This document shows, piece after piece, positions 50,621 through 63,596 of a stretch of DNA of 64,000 nucleotides (positions are counted from its first letter, which is position 1; each line of letters opens with the position of its first letter). The notes beneath the pieces were generated by a model that was not told the DNA's origin, made no database searches, and saw only the letters and a list, made by a program, of their open reading frames with translations. The position numbers and the translations under genes are program-made. The stretch spans positions 8,905,001-8,969,000 of the forward strand of contig CM073535.1 in NCBI GenBank assembly GCA_037074615.1, given 5' to 3'. The DNA comes from Leucaena leucocephala. Lineage: Eukaryota > Streptophyta > Magnoliopsida > Fabales > Fabaceae.

Positions 50621-50629
50621 ATATTAGAA

Positions 50630-51480
50630 AGAAATGTGCATAAGTTATTATTTTTCATCCAGGTAATTGTTATTTGTTATTGGTGGAGTTATTATTTTTC
50701 TACCTAGAGTCCTATATTTTTTTTTGTTAGCTCCAGGTGTTGGGCTGATTTGCTTAGTGTGCATTTTGGGTCTCCTAAATAGCTAGGAAGAAATGTGCCC
50801 AAATTGTCATTATTTCACTATAGAGTTGCCATTCTTTCGTGGAGGAATTGTTATTTTCTTACCCAATGTCATATTTTCTTAGTTCAATCCAATTGTTGGG
50901 CTGGCATGCCCAGTGTCTTTTAAATCTCCCAAATATATGGGCATAAATGTGCCCAACTTATTATTCTTTTAACGCGGAGTTGTCATTCTTTTGTAGTAGA
51001 ATTGTTATTTTCCTTCACAATTCCATATTTTTGGTTCATTCAAGCTATTAGAAACTAATGTCCCACATTTGTTATTTTTTCCCAGAAAGGGTTGTTATTC
51101 CTTGTTACTGAAGTTATTTTTTTCCTATAGAGTTGTAATTGTTTAAAATCATATAAATCATTTGTTAATTAGCTGGGAATAAAATCACCCAAATTGTTAT
51201 TCTTTCACTAGGGTATTATAATTTTTTAATGTTTGAGTTATTATTTTCCCACTCAGAGTTAATTTAGGTCTCTCACTAATTTAGTAATAAATACCCCTAA
51301 TTATTATCTTTTTATCCCTTATCATTCTTTCATATTTAAGTTGTTATGGCGAACCAAGTAATTTGTATTTGTTTCCCATTAAGTTGGGAACAAATACCCC
51401 CTGTTATTATTTTTTGCCCCCAATTGTCATTTCTTCATATTTAAATTGTTATAATATGATTGTATGGATAAAAATGAATA
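50630..51480. repeat. Degenerate tandem repeat, units ~110-150 bp
   Basis: The phrase aaatgtgcccaaattgtcatt followed by ttattttcttaccc-type text recurs with decay at about 50791, 50943, 51055, 51177, 51286 and 51392. Copies become less similar and shorter to the right. No coding potential. Confidence 0.55.
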
Positions 51481-51662
51481 AGTATTAATTTGTAGTCAAA
51501 TTTCTTGTAAACTTAAGCAATTCAAATCACACAAGATCAATTAGCTAACGAATAATATAAAAATATTAAATTATTTTAAATTCTCTTATTATATGAGTTA
51601 TCACTCATTTTCAACTTGATGATTAAATACCAAATTCCTAATTATACAGCAGTAGTCTCTTA

Positions 51663-51899
51663 TTACAATGATACACTAAATTGAACAGTGAGATCACCCA
51701 TTTGGGCATCATAAGCAGGCCCTTCCATCTGGAAGTGCCCAACCCCATTTGACCCTGGTATTGGTGCCCCTGCATCCAAGCATCTGGAAGTGTTCAATCT
51801 GAGCATCTGGAAGTGTTCAATCTGATCTACTGTCGACCCTGGTATTGGTGCCCCTGCATCCAAACAATCAATCAATTCTCTCAGTTTTCCACTTAACAA
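51663..51899 (-). pseudogene. Exon-like fragment with an internal duplication
   Basis: The 78-codon minus frame contains CLDAGAPIPGS twice, each followed by a HFQM-type motif, and ends EGPAYDAQMGDLTVQFSVSL and stop. The duplicated part is nearly identical at DNA level (tggatgcaggggcaccaata), so it is recent. The family is not recognised. Confidence 0.4.
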
Positions 51900-52082
51900 G
51901 TGGCTACTGCATTAACTGACATATATCTAGCTATGCACACTCAAAAGTGCTACCACACGCGCACTCCATGCAAACTCATAAACTTCCCATCTGGAAAAGA
52001 CCAACTAAATGTAACACAAACTGATGAAGAACAATTAATCAAGCGCAAATAAAAAATACGGCAAAGTCAACAACGATGTTTT

Positions 52083-52375
52083 ACGATACTGACAACAAAA
52101 TCCTTCAATATTTTGCCAATGAAATCGCTGGCTGCAGCCTCCACAACTGGAGAACCAATTTTCCTCTTCCATTTTGTAGGGGGAGGTGTAGAGAGGCGTA
52201 GATCTTTAAAAGATAATTGTTTCTTCCCCAAATGAGCTAAGTACGTCTGTGACCTAGGTGGTTTAACCTTCCAACGGAACTCCACCTTATTCAAAAGAAT
52301 ACGCAGAGCAGAAACAAGTAGAATTGACAAGGGTACATTCATCCACATTGACTTACTCGTATCCGTGACATGCCA
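52083..52375 (-). pseudogene. N-terminal fragment of a PXA/PX (sorting-nexin-like) protein
   Basis: On minus the frame reads MWMNVPLSILLVSALRILLN, VEFRWKVKPPRSQTYLAHL, RLSTPPPTKWKRKIGSPVVE and ends ILKDFVV. This is the start of the plant Phox-associated (PXA) domain proteins such as At1g15240/At2g15900: a membrane segment followed by the beginning of the PXA domain. It is cut off after KDFVV, where family members continue; the rest is absent from the window. It is a fragment, not a working gene. Confidence 0.8.
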
Positions 52376-52733
52376 TAAAGAATGTCAATACAAAAAAATG
52401 GGTTAACTTGAATGCCGATGTTAGTATATTCTTCTTTCAATCTTTATTAATAATAATATGAATAATACATTGGAAGTCATGCCTATGACCAGAATGAAGA
52501 AACAAACTGAAGTACAATCATTAATTAGGGGATATAGCCCCCAAATAGGAAAGCACAAGACATCAAGTAATGAACTAAAGAATGGGGTTATTCCTAGTCA
52601 AGCCAGGAATGAAAATCAAGCAATCATAGCAATCCCACTTATGACACTTGAACAGACAAGAACTGTAACTTTATCACAGAAGTATGAGTATGGCATCAAG
52701 CCCTGGACCATATATGACAATCAATATACTTAC

Positions 52734-52971
52734 CCTTCAGAACCTTCAATGGGTCCATTCATTAACTGGAGAAATTCAGCATGGTGCTCCTGAAATAGTC
52801 TTATTAGGAGGATTCTACTTTCCAAGCTCTTGAAGTACAGGCTGCAACGAAAAGTGTCTGGTTCTTTAGACATTGACAACAGACTTGCAGAATAGAAGAC
52901 ATATGGGTAATTAAGAAAATAAATACCTACAGAATTTGAGGATTAGAATGCACCGATCGCAATGCTTGAAA
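52734..52971 (-). pseudogene. RAD23 fragment (XPC-binding domain), two exons, broken
   Basis: Exon-like pieces 52971-52927 and 52841-52734 on minus keep ag and gt borders. They read FQALRSVHSNPQIL-stop, then PVLQELGK-stop-NP and, after a frameshift, LFQEHHAEFLQLMN and PIEGSEG. This is the STI1/XPC-binding region of plant RAD23, a proteasome shuttle factor. Both stops are TAG where RAD23 has Q (CAG). The ubiquitin-like and UBA parts of RAD23 are not present. Retained intron borders point to copying of genomic DNA, not of mRNA. Confidence 0.85.
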
Positions 52972-53509
52972 CTGTAAAAGCACACAAAGAAACAGATAGT
53001 TAAGGACTACCAAATCAAAAAAGTTAGATAAGAAGTGCAAATGATGTGCAGGATGTTGCTTAGGCACTGCCATCTATACAGGCATAAGCGATATCACTTG
53101 TATAATGACTATCTAGATTCCACCATATATTTTCATTCTCTCTTGAATTTTTCCCCAATATGCTAGAGGGGTTGAATTAGATGGAAAATCAAGGAATGAA
53201 ATTTATTGCTTTTCCTATAGATATCCCTGAACTTCAAGCCCAAAATTATAACCCTCGTTCATTAAAACTGGAATGAATAACAACAGCATAATATCAATCC
53301 AACACAACAATGAATTTGATGCTAGTAGTTTAAAAATTGATGCCTTGTTTTAAACTTTAAATTACCCAAACATTTTCCGAACCAAAAATATCCCAGAAAA
53401 TTGAGGCAAATTTTTTTAAAAAAAATACTTGAATTCAAAGTGAAAGAATTGTACATGACAACCCATATTTGAAATTTTCTGGCAACATTGGAACGAATAA
53501 TTAACTTAC

Positions 53510-53844
53510 TCCTCAATTGCCTGAAACTCCGATCAAGCTGTGCGCTGCTAATCTCCAGCAACTCCAATATCTGATATCCTGCCATAGCTGCTTTCTCCAA
53601 GTTGTCTTTGATGGCTTCCCCGATCTCCTTCAAGTCCTTATACCTTACCACCATTTTCATGTATTATGTCCCCAGTCCGGTAACTAGCCGTGACCCTATC
53701 AGTGTGTGTGGTTAGCTGACCCTCCCAAAGCAAAAGCAAACCTCTTCCTCGTTGATGAATCTTTGCCTTTTGCTTCTGCAACACAAAGAGCTTCACCAAC
53801 TGAAAGTCAATGCTCCTACAAAGTCCCATCCACAAGCCAAGCAT
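53510..53844 (-). pseudogene. DUF632-like fragment with upstream exon-like frame
   Basis: The minus frame from 53660 reads YKDLKEIGEAIKDNLEKAA and SSAQLDRSFRQLR, ending at a splice-donor-like gtaagtt (53509). The wording resembles the start of the DUF632 region of plant DUF630/DUF632 (NRG2-like) proteins. A preceding frame, 53844-53638 (KLFVLQKQKAKIHQRGRG, ASYRTGDIIHENGG), overlaps it in another phase and may be the adjoining exon. No complete gene. The family call is by eye. Confidence 0.55.
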
Positions 53845-53859
53845 AAACCGATTTGGATT

Positions 53860-54190
53860 AGATTAAAATATTGGAGAAGAGCTTGAGAAGAGAAACAAGC
53901 CGCTAATTAAGCTTGCTTCATCTTCTTCCTTTTGCTTTTGCTCCGCCTCGTGTGCTCGCTTTGTGGATGATGCTCACAAGTCACACGCCCTAAAGCCACC
54001 TAGGATCGCCTCCTCCCCGGTTCGCAAATGATTCGGCCCAGCTCTTCGAATGGCCACCACCGGACAACAATCACTCAACTTCGATTCGAGCGAGTAGGAC
54101 GGGATAGAGCCGCGAGCACGGAGAGGACAATTTCTTCGTCGTCGAGAGAGAGGGGAGGGGGCGCGTGGTCGAAGCTTTTGTGGGGAATAG
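53860..54190 (-). other. GC-rich end of the mosaic, leader-like
   Basis: It is GC-rich with ctctcgacgacgaagaaatt-type text on minus, resembling a plant 5' leader, and gives way to AT-rich DNA at 54200. It might be the captured promoter-side piece of one donor gene. No convincing ORF. Confidence 0.35.
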
Positions 54191-54327
54191 GCAAATAGAG
54201 AATTTTGGAATTTATTTTAAATATTATGGGTATATATATTTTTTTATAATTATAAAAAATTAATCTTGAGGCTTTATAATCGTTATGCCATTTATCAAAA
54301 TTTATTTATAATTGAATTCTTACATGG

Positions 54328-54662
54328 TATTATGAAAATAAAAAACAATGCAAGAAAGATTTGACATGAGATAAATGAGAAAGAGAGAATTAGAGGGGAA
54401 AATGTAGTGATTCTTATTTTGTTATCCTAAATATGTAGACATCACAATCTATTTATAGGATACTAATATTGAATAATAATCCTAAAGAGTTATAAGTACA
54501 TAAAGAAGGGAATTAAGTAATATAATTGTATAATTAGAGGTTATAGATAATAAATATTAGAGACCCTTAAATTTAAGAGTTATAGGCTATAATATCATTC
54601 AATATGAGATAGAATCCTAATAGACTATGAACATCTATACATGATATAATATTTATAATACT
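54328..54662 (-). repeat. 3' LTR of a copia-type element (minus orientation)
   Basis: It is about 335 bp and aligns along its length with 63597-63940 (for example gatttgacatgaga, gagttataagtacataaagaaggg, tctatacatgatataatatttataat). On minus it carries a TATA box (cctataaatag, complement at about 54450). On the internal side a purine-rich aagaaagag abuts the LTR, a polypurine tract. Its outer end is tattatg instead of TGTTATG, a decay mutation. Confidence 0.8.
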
Positions 54663-56578
54663 CTTTCTTGGATGTTCATAAATAAATATTATGTCTAATT
54701 AAAACATTACTAAGAAAAATCATGTCAGACAAAAATTTAGTAAGAAAAAATTGTACACAACATATATTAAAACTGCTCATTAAAAAACTTACAAGGAAAA
54801 CTTAGTGAGACAAAACCTTAGTTAAAGAAAAAATAGTACAGCATGATCTTTATTCTCCTGATGATAATATCACTTATATCTCTCCTTATGATAATATCAA
54901 TTTTACTCCCCCTAATGACAACATCACTATTCCTCCTTTCATATTAACAAAATGTACTAATTTCTCAAGCCTTTTAAACATATCTTCATTTTATTTGAAC
55001 TGTGCATAATGTATTGTCAACATATCTTCATAATATATATTCTTCTAACATATCTTTTGGATATGTTAAATTATCAACATACTCTTCATCTTCTTATGCA
55101 TTGTGAAAATAATAGAAAAATTATCCTGAAAATCACCATGATATATCTTCCATTCATATATTCAATTTATTCAGAATAAAATAATCTCATATAATGTTTC
55201 ATAGAACTATCACCTCGAATATAAATTCCATTATCCATTTGTATACCTGCAGGAACTTAATTTTGCCAAAAAATATAACATGCAATATCAACACAATATT
55301 GTAATAGAATAAATATATAGAACTTATAGTCTATTAAATTTAATATATTTTTATACAAAAAATAATTATAGCAAAAATTCAAAAATTATGAACTAACTTG
55401 ATATTTAACTTTAGACATTTTTCTTTGTATACTTCAGACATTTTAAATCCTTAAAATATTATCATATACATTTTACTTTCTAGTAACCATAAGCATATAC
55501 TATAATAATATATATTAGACATATTTTATTTTCATATACCGTTAAACTATTAATATATGTAAAATTTATTGTATCCACCACAAAATAATATTCTTTATCA
55601 TATTTATTATTAGTTTTTGTGAAAACTTTATTTTCACATAAATATTTATATATTTCATATTAACTTTATATTTCAAGTGTTTGGATTGTAAGTCCATAAT
55701 TTTTATATATTAAAATAATATAATTCTATTTTAATTGTTAAAATAATATAATTCTATTTTTATTGTGTCTTTGCCCTTTCACTTTTTCTTTTGGCAAAAC
55801 ACTTTTTTTTTGTTTACTTCACATGATATATCTACCATAAGATCCTCATTTAACGATATTATTATCAAAATTGTTGTCGATAACTTTATATTTTTGGTTC
55901 AATTTTTCTTTTTGTGACATAACTTATTAAGCTCTCTTTATTACATTTCAGATACTTGGACCTCTTTTGATGTTCTTGCAAGTAGTTATGTCTTGACATT
56001 TTTCTAGAGTATCTGCCACCTTGATATGATCATTTTAATTACATGTTCCAATATTTCTATTATTATATTTAGAATCAATAAGCTTTTATGCTTCAAACAT
56101 GTTTCACTTTGATCTATATTAATTAGAATATTTTCGGCTGGAATATGAGATTTGATAATACTCATTTATGTCAGTAATCATATCTGGCGGATATTTTATA
56201 ATATCTTATGAATGCAATATTTGATAAATTTTTTGTTCATATTACGATATTTGAATATCTTCATTTTATAGTAATAATGCATTCATTGTGTTTTCCTTTT
56301 CAGCTACTTAATTTCTCCTCCTCATGTTGAGAAAATTTTATCAAATGATGATCAACTAATCATGTGATATAAGTCTCTTAAATCCATTTGTTTTCTTTAG
56401 AAACATCATTATGTTTCATTTAGAGACAAACAAGAAGAAGGAGATTCTTACCTAATATTTATCTCAACTTTCTTTTAATAGATATTTATGTGCATTGTGA
56501 TGGATTAATAGAAATAAGCATTGCACATTCAAAAAGATCTATGTCCTGACCAAAAGCCAATTTTATTGGTTTGATATA
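54663..56578 (-). mobile_element. Internal region of the copia-type element, 3' part
   Basis: Text adjoining the LTR (on plus: ctcattaaaaaacttacaag, gacaaaaccttagttaaagaa, tttactccccctaatgacaa) is the non-coding stretch found just before the 3' LTR of many plant copia elements. Further in, no gag-pol domain was recognised; the DNA is AT-rich and heavily mutated. Confidence 0.6.
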
Positions 56579-59500
56579 TGTCATATCCCAAAATTTGAGT
56601 CGTGACTGGCACAGAATATGAATAAATTCATATTCCTTAAGTCTAAAACTTTGAATAAACCGTTTGAACGAAAATTATAATTTATTACAATTTTAATCAA
56701 AAAGCAAGTCCTCTGTAAGAATTTTGGCATGATCATCGTTGTAAAACCGATCTTCTGACAATCCTACAATAGACTGTAAATGTTTCAAATAATCTATAAT
56801 ATTTTTCCAAACAACCAGAATCCTATCTATAGATTATGTGGAGCGTCTATCCTTTCATCAAAACAATACAAGTATTTCATAAATGATAATTATATCAAAA
56901 GGAGATTTGTCAAAATCAGCGCTTCGGGTCAAACGTTAGGCTCTTGACTGCTCAACTAGAGGAATACGTCAATTGCACTATCTGAAGCCAAATAATATAC
57001 TCGTAAATAACGTCCTAAAAACATAATTTAAAATGCGGAAATAAACAAGTTCAATATGTTTAAATGTAAATCATAACACTTTGTAATTTGATACAAGTAT
57101 TTCAGTAAACATTTAAGTTTAGAAAAACCATTTAAAATAATTATTTTTCCGTAGGATTTCAACAAAACAAAAACAAGCGTGGACACAAAGTCCACGAGGG
57201 TAGCTAACCAATCCGGCAAGGCTCAAATCCTAAAAAATAGGTGTCGACACACAGTCCACAAGGGTAAATAACCAGGCGTAGCACGAGGCCATAAAACAAA
57301 CGTGGAACAATTAAAATCAAATATCAAGAGATTTATTGGAAGCATATGGAACAATTTTCTAAACCATGAAATTCACATAAAAATATTTCATAAAGAAAAT
57401 CAATTCGATATAACATTTGCCAAATTTTTTTCTAAAACTTCTTTATCTATAACTATAATCATTTTATAAACCAATTGGAAGAAAACTATTTCTAACAATT
57501 GAACCCATGAATTCGCAAAACTTGATTTTCATAAATCATATTTAAAATTTAACACTTTAAATGGAATATATCAAATAACAAGTTATTAAAAATACTATTT
57601 TTAAGGGACGTTATTCACTCACCTGCTCTATTTTTCAAAATATCATTCTCCCCTTCATTTCCCTAAATTTCTCAAAAATAAAGCATCCCATAAGCTAACC
57701 TTCCAAAACCATAATTCAAAAAAATTCAATCTTTGCAAACAACCATAATTATTTGCCAAAAGCTTTATCTTTATCTTTATTAATACTTGAAGCTATTTGA
57801 AGAAAAATCTATAACCATCCATTATCTCTGAAAATTTCCAATCTTGAGTCCATATTTAATTTCAAAACCTTTATTCCAATTTCATCCATATTCTTAGGCT
57901 CCTTTTCTTAAATTCTAACTTGTTGGAATAAATTTTCTGTCTTTAGTTATTAAGACATATATACATATATCATGCCTAGCAACATCAACCAATTTCCTCC
58001 TCTCTCTTATTTTCTCAATGCAAAACAATAGCTTTCCCCCACCCACTAACAATAAAATCTCTATATACTTATACATACATAATCCATATCAGTGACACAA
58101 TATATATATATGCACATATGTTGTCTGAAACAATTTCCCATAGGCTTAAACACACGCAACCCCAGCAGCAAACTTCAAAGCTACTATGACAGCATTATAC
58201 ATGTATATATACATTCAGCGTCCATTGTCCCACTCCACTTCCTGCAACAACAATACCCTCAATAGAACATCAACAGTAGTAAGCATATATATAGTAGTGT
58301 AAGCTCATACTTTCAGTTTGATTTCAAGTATGAAACTATGATCCCTGGCTTATCCTCACTAAATCAACTTAATGTTCCATATCAATTCATTACACAATCT
58401 AAGAATAAAAAATAGAGGAGTTGGGCGAAAACAAACTCACAATGGATACCCAGTACAATACACCTCAATTCACACACCAAACCAAAACAGTGAGGGAACA
58501 ACAATGTTATGAAGCAATCAGGAAAAATGGTGAAGGTATGAGAAGGAAAACAGAGGAGAAAGAAGAGATTCGAACTGTAGGCGAAATTTGCAAAATAATA
58601 AAGTTTATAGTTCGAGTCGCATCCGAGGACCCTGTCCTTAAGAGATATTTCGCGACTCCTCATCAAATTTAGAAGCGAATCTCTCCAGGATTAAGCGAAC
58701 TCTTCCTGTAAAAATACAGGGCAATATAACTGGTGGAAGATAAAGTAATCTCAGAAGATTGGTGTATCATTCTATATGTTTCTCTATATATTTATATATA
58801 CTTATTCTTCATCAAGAAGCCCTTTTATAGATTGTGGAAAGCCACAAGACATGTCTTTTAGACATATGTCCCTTAGATTCAAGAGTTATGTTAGAAAAAC
58901 TCTTCTTTCTTCAATATACCCTTTCACAATGAAGAGTTATGTTAGAAAGACTCTTCTTTCTTCAACATACCCTTTCACAATAAAGAGTTATGTTAGAAAG
59001 ATATTTTCTTTCTTTGACACACCCTTTCACAATATTTAAAATATTTCCAACACGAACAACCCCAAAGAAGTGACACCTGCCCAAGGAAAAGGAGATGAAC
59101 GACATTCCCACACACCAAATCATTCACCGTTAACGTATGAGAGAAGAAGAACCAAGTTTAATCAGAAATTAAAGCTCAAGCCCCAAATTTTAACCGATTC
59201 AAAATAGCATGAATAGGGGAGATTCACATGCTCTGACCAAAGCCCAAGATTTTTTGTTCCATTTTAAGTCACGAAGCTTAAATCCTTTCTCGCTATCACT
59301 AAATCGAACCCAATCTACTCAAAATGCCAACTTTAATCGGTGACCTAATTCCCCCCAAATCAAAACAATCAGAGGAGACAGAGCTAGAGATGGAGTTAAA
59401 GGACTCACTTCAGTTGGTTGATGGTGCTGTGAATTAAATCTTCCTCTTCTGAGCACTACTCCGGCATCACCTTCTCTTAGTCTGACTCTCCCCTGCTCTC

Positions 59501-59929
59501 TCACTCTTGCCTCTTTCTCTTGCTCAACCCTCAGAAATAAAGAAGACAAGGCAGATGATGATGGCACATGGCAGAGAAATTGATAGAAACAAAGTGGTGG
59601 CAATATCTGGTCACATGGCATCGATTTCCCATGGCGTGAATCTTCGTCGCTGCTCTCTCCCACTGTGCTACCGCGAGAAGTCAGAAGAAATAGAAGGAGA
59701 GGTATGGTTCTGCAGATAAAAGGGGAGAGGGGCATCTTTGTAATTTCATACACTGAAAAAATTTACAAACATGCCTTTCACAGCTGCCAGGGATCGAACA
59801 CTGCTTCCTTAAGTCACTCCTCCTCCCTAACCACTTGACTACTCCATTCTCATTGAAACTTTACTGCAATAATATATATATTCTTTGTTAAATTGATTTT
59901 ATATCTGTGAAATTTCCAGGGCCATTACA
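56579..59929. mobile_element. 3351-bp TG...CA element nested in the copia interior
   Basis: It begins tgtcatatcccaaaatttg and ends gaaatttccagggccattaca, with a perfect 5-bp duplication atata on both sides (56574-56578, 59930-59934). TG...CA ends with a 5-bp duplication are typical of LTR-type integration, so it may be a long solo LTR; the ends also form a loose inverted repeat (TGT-AT--CCC---AAATTT). The interior holds a duplicated accaca/gtccac(g/a)agggta segment (57180-57290), a 51-bp tandem repeat and a minus ORF of 144 codons (59753-59319) with no recognised domain. Confidence 0.6.
58881..59033 (+). repeat. Three tandem copies of a 51-bp unit
   Basis: Units start at 58881, 58932 and 58983, each beginning aagagttatgttagaaa and ending accctttcacaat. 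Because 51 is a multiple of three, a plus frame here shows a repeated SYVRKTLLSS-type 17-residue pattern. This is a repeat artefact within the nested element. Confidence 0.9.
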
Positions 59930-62900
59930 ATATATATAAGTGCCGTAATATATCAAATCAAATATACCAACACTGAAATAGAAATATTATTATCATAAGT
60001 ATTAATTTAATTACTTATGGAGGCATTAATAAATGATTCTTATATTTTGAAAATTGTGCACTCAACATATTGATTATATTTATTCAAATAATATTGTAAA
60101 CTTCTGGTTGCAAACTCATAATAATCACACATATAACTATCTTATGATGCATCTATTAAATTTATTGAATACTTGTATGGTTACATGCTAATTGAATGTG
60201 TCCATATATAAATTTAATATATTTCCAGAAATGTAGAGTTCCATTCCAAATTATAATTAGTGATATTCTCATAATTAATTTTATTTGAGAATAAGCAGCA
60301 CAAGTTAATTCTTATGTTGGCTATTCATGAAGAATCTTCTAGTTCTTCAATAGATGTCAATACATAATTTTCAATAATTTGTTACATCATCTACACGATT
60401 CAGAATAATCAAACAAGTCATGTTAACAATAAATCTATTTAAATAAGTAAACTTCTGGTTTACTATAATCAATAATTTTTTATAATATATGGCTGATTTA
60501 TATCCTCAATATGACATCCATTTTATAGATCAATTGGATTTACATGATTCAATTTTATTTCACACATGTATTCCAATAATCTCACCCTCAAGTGTGAGTC
60601 ATATCAAAATATTTTTATTTTTCATGTATTTTACTAGAAAATCTAGATGATTCCTATCTTATATACAATCATAGATCTAATGTAGATCTATGGGTCATAA
60701 TTTTCATTATCAATTATCCCATAAAGAAAATGTTTATTAGTTCTTTAGAAACTATTTCAATTTTTTTTTGTCACATAAATTCTTCAGGAACTATCATATA
60801 TTATTACTTCACTATATAATTTTAGTATTCATTAATAACATACTTCAACATATTCAAAGTATTATAATTATTAATAATGTTTATAGAATACAATGGAATA
60901 AGATCCAAAATATCATCAATATTATAATACAAAATAATAAATAATTATGATATTTATATTTTTCTTTCAAATTGTCCCATCTATTTTAGTATAATAAATT
61001 TAACAACTATTTATCAATAATTAAGTATCTAATATAAATAATTTTAAAGATTACTAATCTATAGCAAGTAAATCAATAACCAATAACTCACATAATACAC
61101 ACTATTTTTTAATATTTATTTGTATCAATCGTCAATTTAATTAACAAATAAAGAGAAAAAAATTACCTTCAGCCAATGGTAATTCATTCAGGATTCTTGC
61201 ATAAGTAATATTATACTAGTATTAACTATATCCAATAAAATTCAAGATACACTCCTAACCAAAAATAATTTCTAGAACTTGAATGTTAAGATTAGTAGGT
61301 AATAACCCTTAAGACTAGAATATATAAAATAATAAATTCTCATTTAAATATAAAATAAATATATTATATTTCTTGTTCTCTCAAATGTCAAAAAAAAAAC
61401 AAATTTAATTATAATATATATCTCAATAATTTATCACTTCAAAATGAAGGTTGAACTCACCTGTTTTGATATTATAATAAAATACCAATAAAAAATATAA
61501 TTATATAATTATATTTAAATCAATTTAATATTTATCAAACTCATCAAACCCAAAAATATAGAATATCATTTAAAGTGATAAAGAGGAAGAGGCTAACATA
61601 TGTCTTGTTGCCCAAGAACAAGAAGACTTGGAAGTGAACTTTTGATATACTATATAAAACTTATTTACAATATTCAAAATATATTATATGGACTAATGCT
61701 TACATATTGTAAAAGTTCTTACTTTTTCTTTCTTAACAAAAAAATTAATTAAAATAAAAATAAATTCAAATACTTAAAATTCATCACCAATGAATCATAA
61801 TAAATTGAAACTAATATTGAATAATAATAAGAAAATATGTATAATATATATTATCCCTTTAATTTGTACACAAATAACATAATATGTTTATATCACAATA
61901 TAATAAATAATTACTTTTTGGTCTATTTGCTTTCATGTAAATCTTAAAAATAGTATCAATATCATAATATCACATACTTATAAAAATTTCTCTCACATAA
62001 AATAATCACAATAAATGTAAATAATAATAAAAATGAAATATCATATACAAATATCACATAGTAAATATCATATGGTTCATAACCTTAGGTTATTTTCTTT
62101 TAGCATTTTCTCCACAACTTATTGTATTGGGAGTATAATTACTTTTGATATTTTCTATTAAATCTCATAGTCCTTTTGGTGTCATTGTCAATTCTAACAT
62201 TTAATTTTAATAAATTAATACATATTTGTTCATATGACTTTCGAGCACCTTGTAAGATTTGTCTTTTGTCCATATGACTTCTACTCATATTATAATATTT
62301 TTTTATCCATTTTACTTCTATTCATATTATAATATTTCCCTTTTATCTATATGACTTTTGGTCAAAATTATTGTTCAATATTTAAGACAAAATATTATAG
62401 ATTGTCAAATGTCGATCTATCCAATGTAATGTGATAGTTATTACCACTTGTATAGATCTATTTCATGTTTTCAATAGCAAATCATTATCAATTTCTCTAA
62501 ATATTATAGTCTTCAGGACCATAACAAAAATCTTTTAAAGCTATAAAGTTATTTTGTATGATTTGATGTATGAACATGGACCTTTAAGCTTTTATAAAAA
62601 TTAGATCCGAATCATTAGCCTTCAGGGCTTATATAATTATTATATCATCGAATAGTCATAATATTCATCTTATAATATCAATTATTAAAATTAAAAGATG
62701 ATCATTTACCAAAGAACCATATCAATAGTGACCTTTGGCTATCTAATAAAAAAATTAAGAATATTATAGCTACTGTCATTTAACAATATAAAATTATAAT
62801 CACTAGAGAGACCAGATATAGAAGAGATAAATAAATATATTAAAACATAAATTAATATATATGTAGAGATAAGGGAATGAAATAGAATTAGCAATATATA

Positions 62901-63578
62901 AATATAAATACAACAATTTAAATGAGGGCAAAAATACTAAAATAAAATAGATTAAATAAATTAAATCTCATAATCAAATAATATAAGGAATAAAAATTAT
63001 ATTATATAATCATATATAATACTATATATTATGTAGTATAAACACACATATACATACATATATATAAATATATATAAACGAAATAACATAAATACAAACC
63101 CAATAAACAATAAATTATAATAAAATGAAGGAAACATAAATTATGTGTGTCAATTATAATGTTGTGAACATAAAAATAAACAATATAAAAGATAACATAA
63201 AAATAAATAGCAAGATAAAAGATAACAACATGAAAGATAAATATAGATAACATAAATAAAAATAACAAAAATAATATGGAACAATATATAACGTAAAAAT
63301 AGAAATATAACGTAGATAACAAATAAAATAATAATATAATATGAGACAAATAATATGATAGATATATATAACAAAATAAAAAAGTGGTTGAAAAATAACA
63401 ATCAACATGTTGAATATAGTAAATATACAAAAAAATTAAACTTGCACATGATAATTAGGTAAAATAAATATTTGTGTAAATAAAATATTATTATATACTA
63501 AAAGAATATATTAATCTATAAGAAATTTATACCTCAAATTTTTCAGAGTGAACTCATGCTAATAAAATTTTTCGGAGC
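59930..63578 (-). mobile_element. Internal region of the copia-type element, 5' part
   Basis: Very AT-rich with no recognisable gag or pol. The minus ORFs near 63029-63430 are Tyr/Phe/Ile-rich low-complexity frames. The element is either non-autonomous or decayed beyond recognition. Confidence 0.5.
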
Positions 63579-63596
63579 GAACTTGTGCTAATAACA
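63579..63596 (-). other. Primer-binding site of the copia-type element
   Basis: On minus, directly after the LTR end (cataaca), the sequence tgttattagcacaagttcg resembles TGGTATCAGAGC plus the usual following bases, with a few substitutions. A second, more diverged copy of the same ~30 bp lies just inside (63545-63570). Confidence 0.6.

Noticed and set aside
52458..52793. 111-codon plus ORF
   Set aside because: Overlaps the RAD23 fragment in antisense and has no domain.
59319..59753. 144-codon minus ORF as a gene
   Set aside because: No recognisable domain and it lies in a repeat-like nested element; kept only as a note in that entry.
63029..63430. 133-codon Tyr/Ile-rich minus ORF
   Set aside because: Low-complexity translation of AT-rich retroelement interior.
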